Shown in pieces: positions 6,696 through 7,633 of a DNA stretch of 7,633 nucleotides. The stretch is from assembly GCA_943324415.2 (NCBI GenBank), contig CALPLN020000087.1, forward strand, positions 1 through 7,633. Direction: 5' to 3'. Each line of letters begins with the position of its first letter. Position 1 is the stretch's first letter. The notes under the pieces are model-generated. The model was not told the origin of the DNA. It did not search any database and saw nothing but the letters and a program-made list of their open reading frames with translations. This DNA is from Sediminibacterium ginsengisoli. Lineage in GTDB: Bacteria > Bacteroidota > Bacteroidia > Chitinophagales > Chitinophagaceae. The position numbers and the translations under genes were made by a program.

Positions 6696-7199
6696 ATGGA
6701 GCAATTGAGAAAATGGCATGTAGTGTATACAAAACCAAAATGGGAGAAAAAAGTGGATCTTAATTTTGCTCAAAAAGGCATTGAAAGTTGGTGTCCGACC
6801 CAAAAAAAAGAACGCCAATGGTCGGATAGAAAAAAAATCATCGAAGAGCCTTTATTTAAGTCCTATGTTTTTGTAAAAGCGACTAAAGAAGAATATTCCA
6901 ATGTCCTTAGTACGATGGGAGTGGTGCGCTTTTTATATTTTGAGAAAAAACCCGCTATCATCAGAGACAATGAAATTGAATTGATCAGAAAATACTTGGG
7001 CTTGTCTTATACCAATATCCAAGTGGTGGATATGGGTGAAATAAAGCCACAAACAAAAGTGGCCGTAAACAATGGCTTATTTATGGGTCAAAGAGGAGAA
7101 GTGATTAAAGCAGATAAGAAATCCGTCTATGTTAGATTAGACAGCATCAATATGATGATGATTGTCGAGTTTAAGTTAGAGGAAGTGTCAATCCTTTAA
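6696..7199 (+). CDS. UpxY-like specialised NusG paralogue (transcription antiterminator)
   Basis: The 167-residue product has an N-terminal NGN domain (about 6-100: KWHVVYTKPKWEKKV, then EEPLFKSYVFVK, then GVVRFLYFEKKPAIIRDNEIELI) and a C-terminal KOW segment (about 113-160, GLFMGQRGEVIK). This architecture and the WHVVYTKPKWEKKV opening are those of UpxY-type NusG paralogues in Bacteroidota, which bind RNA polymerase and promote read-through of particular long operons, classically capsular polysaccharide clusters. It is not likely to be housekeeping NusG, whose gene normally sits beside secE and rplK. A GTG at 6690 is an alternative start only two codons upstream; ATG is preferred. The gene is 8 nt behind the protease gene, and its stop abuts the stop of the convergent mtaB. 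No polysaccharide gene is visible, so its target is unknown. Confidence 0.87.
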   Translation: MEQLRKWHVVYTKPKWEKKVDLNFAQKGIESWCPTQKKERQWSDRKKIIEEPLFKSYVFVKATKEEYSNVLSTMGVVRFLYFEKKPAIIRDNEIELIRKYLGLSYTNIQVVDMGEIKPQTKVAVNNGLFMGQRGEVIKADKKSVYVRLDSINMMMIVEFKLEEVSIL

Positions 7200-7633
7200 T
7201 TAGATCGTCCAGTCAACGATTTGATTGCTCCATTCGGCTCTGTATGGTGTGGTCACCCTGATATAATTATCAGCATAACCTTCTAGCATTTCCATTCCGC
7301 CGTCTGCTGTTTTTTTCACAGATTCGAATAACACTTTTCTGGTTTCTCCTCTATGTGCTTCTGTGAAATATTGTAATTTCTGATAAGAAAGATTGCGCAA
7401 TATCTTATTGCGTTCGTTGCGAACTGCAATAGGTACGATAGGTTTAATGTCCAAAGCTTTTGTAGCTGCACGTTCAGAATACGTGAATACATGCAAATAG
7501 GAAATGTCTAAGCTATGAATGAAAGCAAAGCTTTCTTGAAAATAGGCTTCTGTTTCACCAGGGGATCCAACAATCACATCCACGCCAATGGCTGCATGTG
7601 GAATCAGCTTCTTAACCAATTCAATGCGTTCTC
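7200..7633 (-). CDS. mtaB: tRNA t6A37 methylthiotransferase MtaB, C-terminal part
   Basis: About 144 residues are visible; the frame continues past the window end, so the 5' part, with the radical SAM CxxxCxxC motif and the UPF0004 domain, is missing. Diagnostic segments are AAIGVDVIVGSPGET, which follows an ERIEMVKKLIP helix, then LDISYLHVFTYSERAATKA, the RNERNKILRNLSYQK helix, and a terminal TRAM-like stretch (VLFESVKKTADGGMEMLEGYADNYIRV). These distinguish MtaB from its paralogues MiaB and RimO, which have different sequences after the DVIVGFPGET motif. The enzyme converts t6A to ms2t6A at position 37 of tRNAs reading ANN codons. Oddity: the usual Phe of VGFPGET is Ser here (codon 7563-7565). 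The stop TAA (7202-7200) abuts the stop of the convergent UpxY-like gene. Confidence 0.88.
   Translation of the reverse strand, partial: ERIELVKKLIPHAAIGVDVIVGSPGETEAYFQESFAFIHSLDISYLHVFTYSERAATKALDIKPIVPIAVRNERNKILRNLSYQKLQYFTEAHRGETRKVLFESVKKTADGGMEMLEGYADNYIRVTTPYRAEWSNQIVDWTI

Noticed and set aside
7204..7220. Small inverted repeat ATCGT/ACGAT after the UpxY-like stop as a terminator.
   Set aside because: The stem is only 5 bp with a 7-nt loop, has no U-tract, and lies in mtaB coding sequence.

Overview
The window looks like a chromosomal segment from a member of the Bacteroidota, possibly Chitinophagaceae-like (the family is an inference). Signs for this are AT-rich DNA, absence of Shine-Dalgarno sequences before the starts, promoter -7 boxes of the TAnnTTTG type, a TonB-dependent receptor-type protein with a carboxypeptidase-regulatory N-domain, an UpxY-type NusG paralogue, and a tRNA gene with no encoded CCA. 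I see no insertion sequence, prophage, CRISPR array or rRNA.

Layout. On the + strand, positions 2-352 hold the 3' end of a phospho-sugar mutase gene, followed after 7 nt by pcm (360-1022, protein-L-isoaspartate methyltransferase). Converging on it from the - strand is a large outer-membrane beta-barrel receptor gene (3629 down to 1035). Its probable terminator lies antisense inside the 3' end of pcm. Upstream of the receptor on the - strand are a small DUF445-like membrane protein gene (4262-3735), an intrinsic terminator (4310-4274) and tRNA-His(GTG) (4390-4316). A compact divergent promoter region at about 4401-4440 separates the tRNA from the + strand pair: a Prc/Tsp-type periplasmic protease (4543-6687) and a specialised NusG/UpxY-like antiterminator (6696-7199). 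The last gene, on the - strand and cut by the window end, is the C-terminal part of mtaB (tRNA t6A37 methylthiotransferase), whose stop codon directly abuts that of the UpxY-like gene.

Functionally this is mostly housekeeping and envelope biology: sugar-phosphate metabolism, protein repair, tRNA supply and modification, periplasmic proteolysis, an outer-membrane barrel, and one transcription elongation factor. I do not see a clearly new multi-gene system. The points most worth a second look are the overlapping back-to-back promoters of tRNA-His and the protease, the UpxY-like gene with no polysaccharide cluster beside it, the tRNA terminator set 18 nt before a start codon, the glycine-rich segment in the receptor, and the loss of a motif I glycine in Pcm.
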